IMG/VR virus record: IMGVR_UViG_3300032288_001184
Span: 1-37,804 of that record
DNA: 37,804 nucleotides
Strand: one strand, 5' to 3'
Source: a virus
Below, in pieces: positions 1-7,391 of this stretch. Under the pieces are notes generated by a model that had not been told where the DNA came from, did not search any database, and saw only the letters and a list, made by a program, of their open reading frames with translations. Position 1 is the stretch's first letter; each line of letters starts with the position of its first letter. Position numbers and translations under genes: made by a program.

Positions 1-123
1 TGCTCGTACAAGTCCAACGACCAGTTGAGGCCGTACCACACCAAAATGTGACCGTTCTTTTGCAAACCATCGATGCCGTGACCCATTGATGCCGGGTGGC
101 CGATCATCAGAGAACAGTCGCCA
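1..123. repeat. Left copy of the 123-bp terminal direct repeat
   Basis: These bases are identical to 37682-37804 at the other end. The helicase reading frame continues in phase across the joint, so the repeat most likely reflects a circular (or circularly permuted) molecule cut open at an arbitrary point inside a gene, not a biological terminal repeat. Confidence 0.95.
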
Positions 124-1235
124 GTTTTCCAACGGTGCATCGCATTGGTCAGCGATGCTTCACTTTTGCACTCGGTCAGGTTGATCGGGTCAAGATGTTT
201 GAACTTCTCCATGATCCGCGCCGCATCGCTGCGATAGGCATAGGCGCACAGTACCGGCGACCCTTGGGCTTCGTCCAGAATCTCCTCAAGCGCATCGAGT
301 TTGAGATCGTGAATCGGCTCCCACAAAGGCATCCCGGCAATCGGATACATGGCCCCGTTGGAGAACTGCAAACACTTGTTGGTCAGCGATGCTTGGTTGA
401 AGGCTTCGACTTCCTTGCCGCTGTCAAGCACCAAGAAGAACTCGCGCTCCATCTTGTCGTACTTGGCCCGCAGGTCGTCAGGCATTTCGATCTCGACGTT
501 GTTGACCATGAGGTCAGGCAGCGGGTTGTAGTCCTCTGCGCTCATCTCAAGCGTGATGTCACCGATCAGCTTTTTGATTGTGTCTTCGGTGTCCTCATAC
601 GGCACTTCTTTGTACGGTCCGACCTTCTTGTAAAAGCGGGTGCGGAAAGCCGTTTTCGATGTGCCAAGGCGCTCACCCCTGTCCACCACGAGAAACTGGC
701 CGTGTAGGTCCTTGTAGCCATTGCTGGCAGGGGTTCCGGTAAGGCCCGTGGTCCAGTCAAACTTGTCAGCGATCTTGCGAAAGGCTTTGACTCGGTTGGT
801 GGCCGAGTTTTTCATCTTGCTGATCTCGTCCCACACGATCCCGTTGAACGGCATCGGGCGGTCCTTTTTGACAAAGTAGGTCTGAAGCGTTTCGGCCAGC
901 CAGCCAAGGTTTTCGTAGTTGATCATGTAAATGTCAGCGGGACGCAAGAGAGCGCGGGTGCGCTGATCCTTTGTGCCCGTGACCATACTGAACTTGATGT
1001 GCTTAGTGTGTTCCCACTTGACAGCTTCTTGACGCCACACCAGACGGATAACCCGGATCGGGGCGACGATGATCACGCCGCGCAGGAAGCCCGTGTTGAT
1101 CAGGTGCGCCAGCGTGGTCAAAGTGATGACGGTCTTACCCAGTCCCATGTCGAGCCACAGCATCGAGTTGGGGTGGGTGCATTGGAAGTTCACGGCCTTT
1201 TGCTGATAGCCGTGGAGCAGGTCAGGTGTCAACAT
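1..1235 (-). CDS. SNF2/DEAD-type superfamily 2 helicase (5' and middle part; rest at 37510-37681)
   Basis: Likely an ATP-dependent DNA translocase or helicase of the SNF2 family, used in phage replication or recombination. The start ATG at 1235 begins MLTPDLLHGYQQKA, a Q-motif-like opening. Motif I (DMGLGKT, about residues 29-35), motif II (WDEIS), motif III (GLTGTPAS) and, beyond the joint, motif VI (NARVRRQGQ) are all visible. Joined across the circular ends the protein is 468 aa, a normal length for compact phage SNF2 helicases. It overlaps the upstream methyltransferase by 14 bp, so the two are probably translationally coupled. It belongs to the leftward replication operon. Identification as an SF2 helicase is very secure; its exact role is inferred. 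Confidence 0.93.
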   Translation of the reverse strand, partial: MLTPDLLHGYQQKAVNFQCTHPNSMLWLDMGLGKTVITLTTLAHLINTGFLRGVIIVAPIRVIRLVWRQEAVKWEHTKHIKFSMVTGTKDQRTRALLRPADIYMINYENLGWLAETLQTYFVKKDRPMPFNGIVWDEISKMKNSATNRVKAFRKIADKFDWTTGLTGTPASNGYKDLHGQFLVVDRGERLGTSKTAFRTRFYKKVGPYKEVPYEDTEDTIKKLIGDITLEMSAEDYNPLPDLMVNNVEIEMPDDLRAKYDKMEREFFLVLDSGKEVEAFNQASLTNKCLQFSNGAMYPIAGMPLWEPIHDLKLDALEEILDEAQGSPVLCAYAYRSDAARIMEKFKHLDPINLTECKSEASLTNAMHRWKTGDCSLMIGHPASMGHGIDGLQKNGHILVWYGLNWSLDLYE

Positions 1236-1824
1236 TTAATGTCCCCCACTGAACGGCCATTGCATCGGCAATACCTTGAAAAGTCCTTGCTCTTTCTTTC
1301 TGCCTGTCTTTACCACCTTTGTTAAACCAGTTGCCGGGTATTTTTGTACTCTCTCTTTCTCCTTCTGGGATTACGTTTGTCGGAATCAGTTCCGGCAAAT
1401 TTTTTAACCATAGGCAAGTTTTCTTTTTGAAAGGGTGCCCGAATTCATACGGTTGAATGGTTTGAGAGTACTTAGGCAATTCAAACACACTTGACGGAAC
1501 TGGATTTTCAATTGCAATTCGTGGAATGTTTGCGTTAAGTAAAGTCAAAAAGAAAGTTTTTGCATCAAGCCCTTGCTCAAATCGTTTAGCGTTGAGAACT
1601 TTTCCCGCATACAACCATCGAGCACCAGCGTTTGACAAATATGTGCAAGGGGGATGAGCAATCATTAAGTCCCAATTGTGATCAATTACATCAAGGACAC
1701 TTCCTGTGTAATGATGTCCGGGTGAATCGGACGGTAACAAATCACACGACATTGCAAAATGACCCATTTTTGTAAATGCGTCACGCACTCTACCGCTGTA
1801 CTCACATGCGACAAGAACTCTCAT
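1222..1824 (-). CDS. C5-cytosine-type DNA methyltransferase-like protein
   Basis: 200 aa. A short SAM-dependent methyltransferase resembling DNA cytosine-5 enzymes. The N-terminal strand VLVACEYSG fits motif I, CDLLPSD fits motif II, HPPC at residues 57-60 fits the catalytic Pro-Cys motif IV, and IENP at 105-108 fits the ENV-type motif VI. It lacks the large target-recognition region of full-size Dcm enzymes, as many phage versions do. It probably modifies phage DNA against host restriction; the target sequence cannot be read. It overlaps the VRR-NUC gene by ATGA and the helicase by 14 bp. The gene is clearly AT-richer than its neighbours (positions 1501-1560 have 18 G/C of 60, against 33 of 60 at 901-960), which suggests recent acquisition. 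Confidence 0.8.
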   Translation of the reverse strand: MRVLVACEYSGRVRDAFTKMGHFAMSCDLLPSDSPGHHYTGSVLDVIDHNWDLMIAHPPCTYLSNAGARWLYAGKVLNAKRFEQGLDAKTFFLTLLNANIPRIAIENPVPSSVFELPKYSQTIQPYEFGHPFKKKTCLWLKNLPELIPTNVIPEGERESTKIPGNWFNKGGKDRQKERARTFQGIADAMAVQWGTLNVDT

Positions 1825-2108
1825 GCCGCCCCCATCACCATGAAGTCAACCATCACTTTGCCAGCGTCCACGTTGTCAATCACGAATACATTGACTTTGT
1901 GGTCACGCAATCTCAGGTGTTCTCGTTCTTGGGCGGCGGTGGGCTTTTGACCAGCGCGTTTGAATTCGCAAAACCACACACGGCCATCAGGCGCGATGAA
2001 CAAACGGTCAGGCACAGCAGCCCGTGCGGGGCTGGTGAACTTGTACGCAAGCACACCTTTTGATTTTGCATAGTCGCAGACCTTTAATTCAATTTGTTTT
2101 TCCAACAT
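1821..2108 (-). CDS. VRR-NUC domain nuclease
   Basis: 95 aa, almost entirely one VRR-NUC domain (PD-(D/E)XK nuclease superfamily, as in FAN1 and many phage Holliday-junction-type nucleases). The motif elements are the early Glu in KQIELKVCDYAKSKG, the PDRLF segment carrying the conserved Asp, and CEFKR supplying the E-x-K pair. The start at 2108 (MLEKQIE) is preferred because the domain begins there and a GGA sequence precedes it; an upstream ATG would add 12 non-conserved residues. It lies between a coiled-coil protein (20-bp overlap) and the methyltransferase (ATGA overlap). It probably resolves branched replication or recombination intermediates. Confidence 0.88.
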   Translation of the reverse strand: MLEKQIELKVCDYAKSKGVLAYKFTSPARAAVPDRLFIAPDGRVWFCEFKRAGQKPTAAQEREHLRLRDHKVNVFVIDNVDAGKVMVDFMVMGAA

Positions 2109-2259
2109 ATTTTTCCAATAACCGTTGATATGCGTCAAGTGCAACGCGCAATTCCTCTTTCAAGGTTTCAACTTCTTTTTCTTTGTCTTGCAGCTTTTCG
2201 TAACATTCTTTGGAAAAGCGGGCAAGGTTGTTGTATTCCCACAACTGAAAATCCGTCAT
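2089..2259 (-). CDS. Small coiled-coil protein of unknown function
   Basis: 56 aa. It begins MTDFQLWEYNNLARFSKE and continues as a charged heptad-like helix with KEKEVETLKEELRV in the middle, consistent with a dimeric coiled coil. Its ATG overlaps the polymerase stop codon as ATGA, and it overlaps the nuclease gene by 20 bp in another frame, so it is embedded in the translational coupling of the operon. The function is unknown. Its position between polymerase and nuclease suggests a replisome accessory. Confidence 0.7.
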   Translation of the reverse strand: MTDFQLWEYNNLARFSKECYEKLQDKEKEVETLKEELRVALDAYQRLLEKYVGKTN

Positions 2260-4112
2260 GCCAATCCGAGGCAGAGTTTTTCTACCTCCCTCACATAGTA
2301 GTCATAGTCAACTGGCAGCTTGCCAGCATCCTTAATGTCGTTGCAGGGCTGCACGCCCCAGCCGGACTCCACGCCAATCTTGCGCCAGATGCCGGGATTC
2401 TTTGCAAGCGGTGGCATCCACTTGAACAGTCGGCCACCGCCTTCAGCAATGTAGTAGCGCGTGACGTTTTGCAACTGTGATGTCACGCCATCTTTTTCAA
2501 TCGCCAAGTAGCTGGACCGTGGCACTTTGGCGCGAAGCATGAAGTCCATGATGTCGGGCCACTGCTCCAAGGTTTGACGAATCGGTGCGTTTTCAAGAAG
2601 AACCTTTTCCGCGACCTTGGCGATCACCAAGCCGCCAGCGTTTTGATGCCACTCCATGTCGTACTCATACGCACCCTTGCGCTTCACTGAGCCGTTCTCG
2701 TACTGAGCAATGTAGTTGTTGACATCGCGGATCATCATTGACTTGTAGATCGCTTCTTCAAGTTGCAATCCGGTGCGACCTTCCCATGCAAGTCGCATGT
2801 GATCAAGTTCAAGTTTTGCTTGCCCACGAGGTACGCGCACCGTCAGACCATCGGTGTTGACCTGCACAATTTGCAACCCGTCAATCTTCATCAATGACTC
2901 AGCAAGTTTGCACAGCAGCAGTTGCCCATTGAGCGTGATCGACATGGTGAACAGCGGGTCATAGAACACGCTGAATTGGTTGTTGCTGTCACCATACACG
3001 CCGTTAAGCGCCAGCTTCAGCATGGCCGACTCAGCCGACTTCTTGGGGTAGGTCTTGCGCTGCTCGTACAAGTTTTTGTAGATCACGCAAAACTCTTTAC
3101 CTAGATGCTGGGGGAAGAACCCGTTAGAAATCGCCAGATTCGGATAATAAGAAGCAACATCAAGATCAACGATAACGTTGTCAGCGTCAGACTCAACCAC
3201 ACGAGACTCAAGGCTTCCGTGAATCCCGCCAAGACCGAACACAAAGCAAAACCCATTAACAACTGCGGTGAGGTCATTGAAAACTCCTTTGGTTTCCGTG
3301 ATGCTTTGCTCTTTGAGCCAGTTGAGCACACGGTTAAATTCTGGATGATCGAATGTGATCCAAGGCAAGATCGCATCCTTGAGATGAATCACCGGGCGCT
3401 TGGTTTGGCGCGGCGTGCGACCCTTGGAGCCGTAGTCATAGCACGCGACACCGGCCTCCTCTAACTTCATTGTGAAAAACTCTTTGCCGATCTTGGTGTC
3501 GTTGTAGTTGATCCAATCTTTGCCGGGGTACAGGGCACACATCTTCTCGCGAAACGCGATCATGTCAGCCGTGTGTTTCAGGAAAGCCTTGGTCTGCGAC
3601 ACATCGTGCTTGTTGTATTTTTTGAGGATGCCGATTTGCTCGGCGTTGAGCGGTGTGCCCACGGGGAACGGCAAGTCCTCGATGTTGTCAGAGCGCATGT
3701 TGAACTCAAGCACCTTGAGACTCGTGGCGCGTGCTCTGTTGTCGAAGTGGTGAATCTTGAACAAATCAATTTGCTCAACGAATCGGTCGCTCGGGTTGAC
3801 TTGGTGCATCCAGCGGCTGTCGTCATCTTGCGAGTTGATGATCGACATGGCTTTTTGGTACAGCGTGTTCGCGTCACTTTTACCCATGCGGATCAAAGTG
3901 TGAATCACAGGGTAATCGAACCCCAAGCTGTTAAAGCCAACCATGCGCGAGTTGGTATTCTTGAGGTACTGGAGAAACTCAACGATCTCACGACTGTCGT
4001 TGCGTAGGTCGCTGATCTCGAACATCCAAGACACAGGTGCTTCTGCGTGTTCCACCGCCAGTGTGAACACGTTGGGATAGGTTTCGATGTCAAACACATA
4101 GTCATTACTCAT
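2256..4112 (-). CDS. Family B DNA polymerase with 3'-5' exonuclease
   Basis: 618 aa replicative polymerase. The N-terminal proofreading domain has ExoI (FDIET, D8/E10), ExoII (GFNSLGFD, N61 to D66) and ExoIII (YNKHD, Y166 to D170). The polymerase domain has motif A (DLDVASYYP, catalytic Asp about 318), motif B (KLALNGVYG, K366/N370/Y373) and motif C at 419-421 reading NTD instead of the usual DTD. No terminal-protein-priming insertion is obvious, and priming by the encoded primase is likely. The ATG at 4112 follows an AGGT ribosome-binding sequence. It sits downstream of a strong hairpin and the ssDNA-binding protein gene. The assignment rests on complete, ordered motifs. Confidence 0.94.
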   Translation of the reverse strand: MSNDYVFDIETYPNVFTLAVEHAEAPVSWMFEISDLRNDSREIVEFLQYLKNTNSRMVGFNSLGFDYPVIHTLIRMGKSDANTLYQKAMSIINSQDDDSRWMHQVNPSDRFVEQIDLFKIHHFDNRARATSLKVLEFNMRSDNIEDLPFPVGTPLNAEQIGILKKYNKHDVSQTKAFLKHTADMIAFREKMCALYPGKDWINYNDTKIGKEFFTMKLEEAGVACYDYGSKGRTPRQTKRPVIHLKDAILPWITFDHPEFNRVLNWLKEQSITETKGVFNDLTAVVNGFCFVFGLGGIHGSLESRVVESDADNVIVDLDVASYYPNLAISNGFFPQHLGKEFCVIYKNLYEQRKTYPKKSAESAMLKLALNGVYGDSNNQFSVFYDPLFTMSITLNGQLLLCKLAESLMKIDGLQIVQVNTDGLTVRVPRGQAKLELDHMRLAWEGRTGLQLEEAIYKSMMIRDVNNYIAQYENGSVKRKGAYEYDMEWHQNAGGLVIAKVAEKVLLENAPIRQTLEQWPDIMDFMLRAKVPRSSYLAIEKDGVTSQLQNVTRYYIAEGGGRLFKWMPPLAKNPGIWRKIGVESGWGVQPCNDIKDAGKLPVDYDYYVREVEKLCLGLA

Positions 4113-4206
4113 TACGGTTACCTGATTGGTGGGGTACTTGCTGCACTGTTGCTCATCGCCAAATGTGCTTGGACCGGATTGTCCGCAGTGTTCCCCCGTT
4201 TAAGGT

Positions 4207-4252
4207 GGGGCTGATGTCCGGCCCTCCGGGAACTCCCAGAGGCATCAGCCCC
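4207..4252 (-). terminator. Two-tier hairpin between SSB and polymerase genes
   Basis: A perfect 10-bp stem (GGGGCTGATG at 4207-4216 against CATCAGCCCC at 4243-4252) encloses a second inverted repeat at 4223-4242 (CCTCCGGGA...TCCCAGAGG). On the minus strand it follows the SSB stop codon by 5 nt and precedes the polymerase ATG by about 95 nt. No T-run follows it on the minus strand, so it may be an attenuator, an RNA-processing or mRNA-stability element, or a protein-binding RNA, not a simple terminator. Confidence 0.6.
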
Positions 4253-4257
4253 GAAAA

Positions 4258-4947
4258 TTAACCTTGCATGAAGGGTGGCAGGCCAGCAGGTGCACCGGGG
4301 AACGGTGCAGCAGGCATCATGGGTGCGGGTGCAGCAGCGAAGCCGGGCATGGCAGCAGGAGCGCCAGCCACAGCACCGAACAAACCAGAGGCGTCCACAT
4401 TGCCTTCACCAAATGGTGCATCGTCTTGGAAGAACTGCACAGCAATCAGATCGCAACGAATACCACGGCCATGTTTGTTGTCTTGCAACCAAGGCTTTAC
4501 TGCTGCGTTGACTCGGCAACCACCGTACATTTTGCGTGCAAGTTGTTGATAGGCCATCGAGTTGGCAGCGTCAACAGGTGAGCCGTCAGCTTGAATCATC
4601 TGAGGCTGTGAGTCACGACCAGCAGTGATGAACACATGACCAGCGTAGCCGTCATAGGGTTGAAAGGTTTTCTTGTTGACCTTTTCCTCACCGCGACCAT
4701 AGCAGCGGGTCTTGCGATCCTGTTGAATCATTTGCATCACGGTGTTGGCGTGCTCTTTCCACTGCTCAAGTGCAAGTGCGCCGTAGCGTTGCATGAACTG
4801 GGCAAAGCCAGCGTGATCCTGCGGCATGATGAACTCGCAGTTGTAGCTGACGCGCTCCTTACCAGTGGCTTCGTTGATTTGCTTCTGGGGTTCCGCAAGG
4901 TGTGGGAACGACAGACGCACATTTGACAAAAAAATGATTTCAGACAT
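4258..4947 (-). CDS. DUF2815-family single-stranded DNA-binding protein
   Basis: 229 aa. The pattern IIFLSNVRLSFPHLAEP at the N terminus, the central KMYGGCRVNAAVKPW segment and the GIRCDLIAVQFFQDD segment match the DUF2815 family, which functions as phage ssDNA-binding protein with an OB-like fold. The last 50 residues are rich in Ala, Pro, Gly and Met, a flexible tail like those SSBs use to recruit partners, but without the usual acidic tip. The neighbouring DUF2800 nuclease and polymerase form the usual DUF2800-DUF2815-polymerase block of phage replication modules. The ATG at 4947 is preceded by a GGAGTAAATGTA leader, the same leader sequence as the gene starting at 14415. Confidence 0.88.
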   Translation of the reverse strand: MSEIIFLSNVRLSFPHLAEPQKQINEATGKERVSYNCEFIMPQDHAGFAQFMQRYGALALEQWKEHANTVMQMIQQDRKTRCYGRGEEKVNKKTFQPYDGYAGHVFITAGRDSQPQMIQADGSPVDAANSMAYQQLARKMYGGCRVNAAVKPWLQDNKHGRGIRCDLIAVQFFQDDAPFGEGNVDASGLFGAVAGAPAAMPGFAAAPAPMMPAAPFPGAPAGLPPFMQG

Positions 4948-4962
4948 TACATTTACTCCAGT

Positions 4963-6261
4963 TTAAGAAAGCCATGAAGGCAGGGATTCGGCAGCGGGTG
5001 CTGCTTCTACTGCACTGAATAACGGTGCAGCATTGGTGATGACAGCGGGGCGGCTGTCAGATTCGGGAACCACGGTCAACTTGCCAGCCATCTTGACCAC
5101 ATATTCTTGCTCCATACGGTTCAACTGGCGCTCGGTCAGCGTGACCTTTGTGCCGTCTTTTTTCTCCCATGTCAGCTTCTCAGCTTTCGTGGGTGTGACG
5201 AGTTTGGTTTCGTAGACAGCGCCTTTGGGGATGCCCATCTTGACCAGCTTCTCGGCCATCTCAACTTCGGGCAGCGCCCATGCGCGTGAGCCACGACCGT
5301 TGACGAGTTTGAGTCCGGGAATAGATTGACCAGCCTGCAAGCGGCGCAGTGCTTCTGCTTCAACACCTTCGAGGAGTTGGCGCATCAGAGGTGCGGCTTC
5401 CATGATCTGACGAATCTGTGCATCGTCCATCGTGGTGGGGTCTTTATCGGCGCTTTGTTGCGCGACATCGAGTGGTTGCGTTACTGTTGGCTGGAACATG
5501 ATCCCGACCTCCTTCATTACATTACCTGCCAGCGCGGCGCAATTACCCTTCGCACGGCAGAACTTACATTGACTGTCACCCGGCACCAATGGTGCATTAG
5601 GGTCATCGCAGCGTTGGCCTTCGACAACCATTTTGCCAATCATATCGAGGATTGCTGACACGGGCATTTCATGCGATGTAATTGGCTTCATGCCTTTGAT
5701 CGCCAGCTTGGGCTGGATGACCGTCAAGCGAACCCTTTTCCAAGGGTACTGGCCGTTTACAGGCAGCTTGAGCATAGCCAAGCAACCCATCGCATAGAGT
5801 TCGAGTTGGTGGTTGCCCTCAACCTCAACAACACCCATGCCGTCCTTGTAGTCGATGACCTCAAGAACTTCAGTGCCGTGAATTTGAATGTCAACCGTGC
5901 CGCTCATGTCGGTGCGACCAAGCAGGTGCGCGGGGTCAACCCGTGTCTCTGCGATCACATGACACATGCCGTGCTGCTCGATGATGCGATCTTTCACATA
6001 ATCGGTGGCAACTTTGACTCGGGCGGCGCGATCAGCGTCAACCTTGAACGAACCATCGTCATCGCTCAAGACTTGACCAATCATCGACTCAGGTGAAACA
6101 CCTTCGCTGAGACAGTGCTCCAAGAGCGTGTGGGAATGCGTGCCGTCAATGGCCGCAGGACCGGATCGATCATCGGGGTACTTAGCCTCCTCGCGGATCG
6201 AGCCGGGACAAGCAGCCCAACGATGCCGCTTGCTAGGGCTTAGTTGGGAGTGTTTTATCAT
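4963..6261 (-). CDS. DUF2800 family RecB/Cas4-like exonuclease
   Basis: 432 aa. A PD-(D/E)XK nuclease of the DUF2800 family. The catalytic signature is D124 (GTVD), D137-x-K139 (VIDYKDG) and Q152...Y156 (QLELY), the arrangement seen in AddB and Cas4. Four cysteines, C18 (ACPGS) and C232/C235/C241 (CKFCRAKGNC), bracket the nuclease as in Fe-S-cluster nucleases. It probably processes DNA ends for recombination together with the adjacent ssDNA-binding protein. The start at 6261 is chosen because it makes an ATGA overlap with the upstream gene; an ATG at 6285 would add eight residues with no better ribosome-binding site. Confidence 0.88.
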   Translation of the reverse strand: MIKHSQLSPSKRHRWAACPGSIREEAKYPDDRSGPAAIDGTHSHTLLEHCLSEGVSPESMIGQVLSDDDGSFKVDADRAARVKVATDYVKDRIIEQHGMCHVIAETRVDPAHLLGRTDMSGTVDIQIHGTEVLEVIDYKDGMGVVEVEGNHQLELYAMGCLAMLKLPVNGQYPWKRVRLTVIQPKLAIKGMKPITSHEMPVSAILDMIGKMVVEGQRCDDPNAPLVPGDSQCKFCRAKGNCAALAGNVMKEVGIMFQPTVTQPLDVAQQSADKDPTTMDDAQIRQIMEAAPLMRQLLEGVEAEALRRLQAGQSIPGLKLVNGRGSRAWALPEVEMAEKLVKMGIPKGAVYETKLVTPTKAEKLTWEKKDGTKVTLTERQLNRMEQEYVVKMAGKLTVVPESDSRPAVITNAAPLFSAVEAAPAAESLPSWLS

Positions 6262-6449
6262 GGTTTGATACCCGATTGAGTGCATGAGTATTTAATGACC
6301 TTAGTGGTGCCAGATGCCATTTTTTTAGCAGCTTCACCAGCACTTACACAATGTTGCTCAGTGGCAAAAAGCGCAGTGGTCAAACTGTTGCTGTCATTGT
6401 TTGACATCATTCCAGTGTGAGCAAATATGATCAAAATCCATGTACTCAT
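6258..6449 (-). CDS. Small protein with N-terminal hydrophobic segment
   Basis: 63 aa. The N terminus MSTWILIIFAHTGMM is hydrophobic and may be a signal or membrane anchor. The rest is polar with two cysteines (QHCVSAG and KYSCTQ), compatible with a periplasmic disulfide. The start at 6449 follows AAGGAG by 8 nt, and the gene is ATGA-coupled on both sides. No family recognised beyond a general similarity to small exported phage proteins. The function is unknown. Confidence 0.72.
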   Translation of the reverse strand: MSTWILIIFAHTGMMSNNDSNSLTTALFATEQHCVSAGEAAKKMASGTTKVIKYSCTQSGIKP

Positions 6450-6619
6450 AGCGCATTCTCCTTGATCCACTTGTATTTGGCACGACCGCACGACTGCTCA
6501 AGAGTTGCGTGACCCAAGAACAAACGAGACACGCCGACCAACTTGTACGAGGTTTCACGAATATCGACACCAGCTTTACGCAGGCTCTTGCGAAGTGATT
6601 TGACTTTTTTGGCGTTCAC
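6446..6619 (-). CDS. Small basic protein, GTG start
   Basis: 57 aa, starting at GTG (6619) with AAGGTG just upstream. The Shine-Dalgarno sequence lies inside the last codons of the preceding gene, whose stop is only 3 bp away. The protein opens with NAKKVKSLRKSLRKAG and ends YKWIKENAL; it is strongly basic and probably binds nucleic acid. Its stop overlaps the next ATG as ATGA. The tight packing and good ribosome-binding site make it a credible gene although it is short. Function unknown. Confidence 0.68.
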   Translation of the reverse strand: MNAKKVKSLRKSLRKAGVDIRETSYKLVGVSRLFLGHATLEQSCGRAKYKWIKENAL

Positions 6620-6622
6620 GGT

Positions 6623-7048
6623 TTACACCTTCAAGGCTTCAATGCCGGTGAACAACTGGCCGTAGTGCTCGGGCTTCACATCGTTGATGTTGGCGTAGCC
6701 CAGTGCGGTCAGCACGCTTTGAATCTGTGCGCCCTTTTGTGGGCCGAGTGCTTTGTACGAAGCCATCACGTAATCGATCAAACCCTTCGGATCGCTGAAC
6801 GGAGCACCAGAGGGGGCCGCTGCTGGCGCTGCAACTGGGGGTTGAAAAGAAGGCGCAGCGGGCATCACGGGAGCGGCCACAGGTGCTGCAACTGGTGCGG
6901 GTGCTGGCGCTGCAACAGGCGCAGGTGCGACCACGGGTGCAGGTGCTTGTGCCACTGGTGCGGCTGGTGCTACATTGCTGGACTCAAGTTTGGCAGTAAG
7001 TGCAACGACTGCGGCGGTCAGTGCTTCAATTTTCGATTCGAGTGACAT
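6623..7048 (-). CDS. Ala/Pro-rich linker protein with conserved C-terminal domain
   Basis: 141 aa in three parts. Residues 1-25 form a short helix (SKIEALTAAVVALTAKLES) that could oligomerise. Residues 26-85 are a low-complexity run of Ala, Pro and Val (repeated PAPV/VAAP). Residues 86-141 form a compact domain with DPKGLIDYVMASYKALGP and LGYANINDVKPE. A flexible tether joining an oligomerising helix to a binding domain is the best reading. It lies second in the replication operon, overlapping the first gene by 23 bp, and has its own AAAGGA ribosome-binding site. No function assigned. Confidence 0.78.
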   Translation of the reverse strand: MSLESKIEALTAAVVALTAKLESSNVAPAAPVAQAPAPVVAPAPVAAPAPAPVAAPVAAPVMPAAPSFQPPVAAPAAAPSGAPFSDPKGLIDYVMASYKALGPQKGAQIQSVLTALGYANINDVKPEHYGQLFTGIEALKV

Positions 7049-7229
7049 ATAACGATTCCTTTGGAGTTACGGGGGGTTGAATTACAAGACGGTCGGTATT
7101 GAACGCTTGCACTATTTCCCGAAGGACATCAGACGGTTGCCCGTACTTTTCTGCCTTTCGGTGAAATGCTTTGTGATCGTGAGGCGTGAGCCTGACGTTC
7201 AGAAATTTGGTGAGAGGTTTGGTAGCCAT
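7026..7229 (-). CDS. Small putative DNA-binding (Arc/MetJ-like) protein
   Basis: 67 aa from the ATG at 7229. The N-terminal part (KFLNVRLTPHDHKAFHRKAEKYGQPSDVLREIVQAF) has a strand followed by two helices, the pattern of ribbon-helix-helix proteins, which act as dimeric repressors. It is the first gene of the leftward replication operon, so autoregulation is plausible. An extended-minus-10 promoter at 7259-7289 would put the transcript start about 23 nt upstream. Longer upstream extensions read through the divergent promoter and hairpin and are unlikely. No good Shine-Dalgarno sequence is present. The fold call is moderate. Confidence 0.62.
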   Translation of the reverse strand: MATKPLTKFLNVRLTPHDHKAFHRKAEKYGQPSDVLREIVQAFNTDRLVIQPPVTPKESLYVTRIEN

Positions 7230-7258
7230 GATCAAATAAATTTTGCTGCGTTGAACAA

Positions 7259-7289
7259 AGTGTAGCACAGTTGTGATACGATTGTGCAA
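7259..7289 (-). promoter_or_regulatory. Putative promoter of the leftward replication operon
   Basis: On the minus strand TTGCAC (7284-7289) and an extended -10, TGC-TACACT (7259-7267), face the gene starting at 7229. The 19-bp spacing is long, but the TG extension can compensate. The -10 region resembles the one at 15065-15073. Confidence 0.5.
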
Positions 7290-7317
7290 CGGATTCAAAA
7301 AATATTTTGAAAAAGAA

Positions 7318-7343
7318 AAACCCCGGTGGTTAGACCGGGGTTT
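7318..7343. terminator. Perfect 10-bp hairpin, terminator on the minus strand
   Basis: AAACCCCGGT (7318-7327) pairs with ACCGGGGTTT (7334-7343) around the loop GGTTAG. On the minus strand the stem is followed by TTTTTCTTTTT, the form of a Rho-independent terminator; it would stop antisense transcripts from the primase gene entering the replication operon. On the plus strand it forms a hairpin in the primase leader. Confidence 0.65.
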
Positions 7344-7391
7344 CAAAGGGATCAACATGAAGGTGACAACTGCATTGTCAGGAAACATTAT

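Noticed and set aside
1-123. Terminal direct repeat as a packaging-type DTR
   Set aside because: The repeat is inside the helicase coding sequence and its short length fits assembly overlap of a circular molecule.
96-707. Plus-strand 203-codon open frame
   Set aside because: It lies antisense to the helicase, whose motifs are unmistakable; no ribosome-binding site or family.
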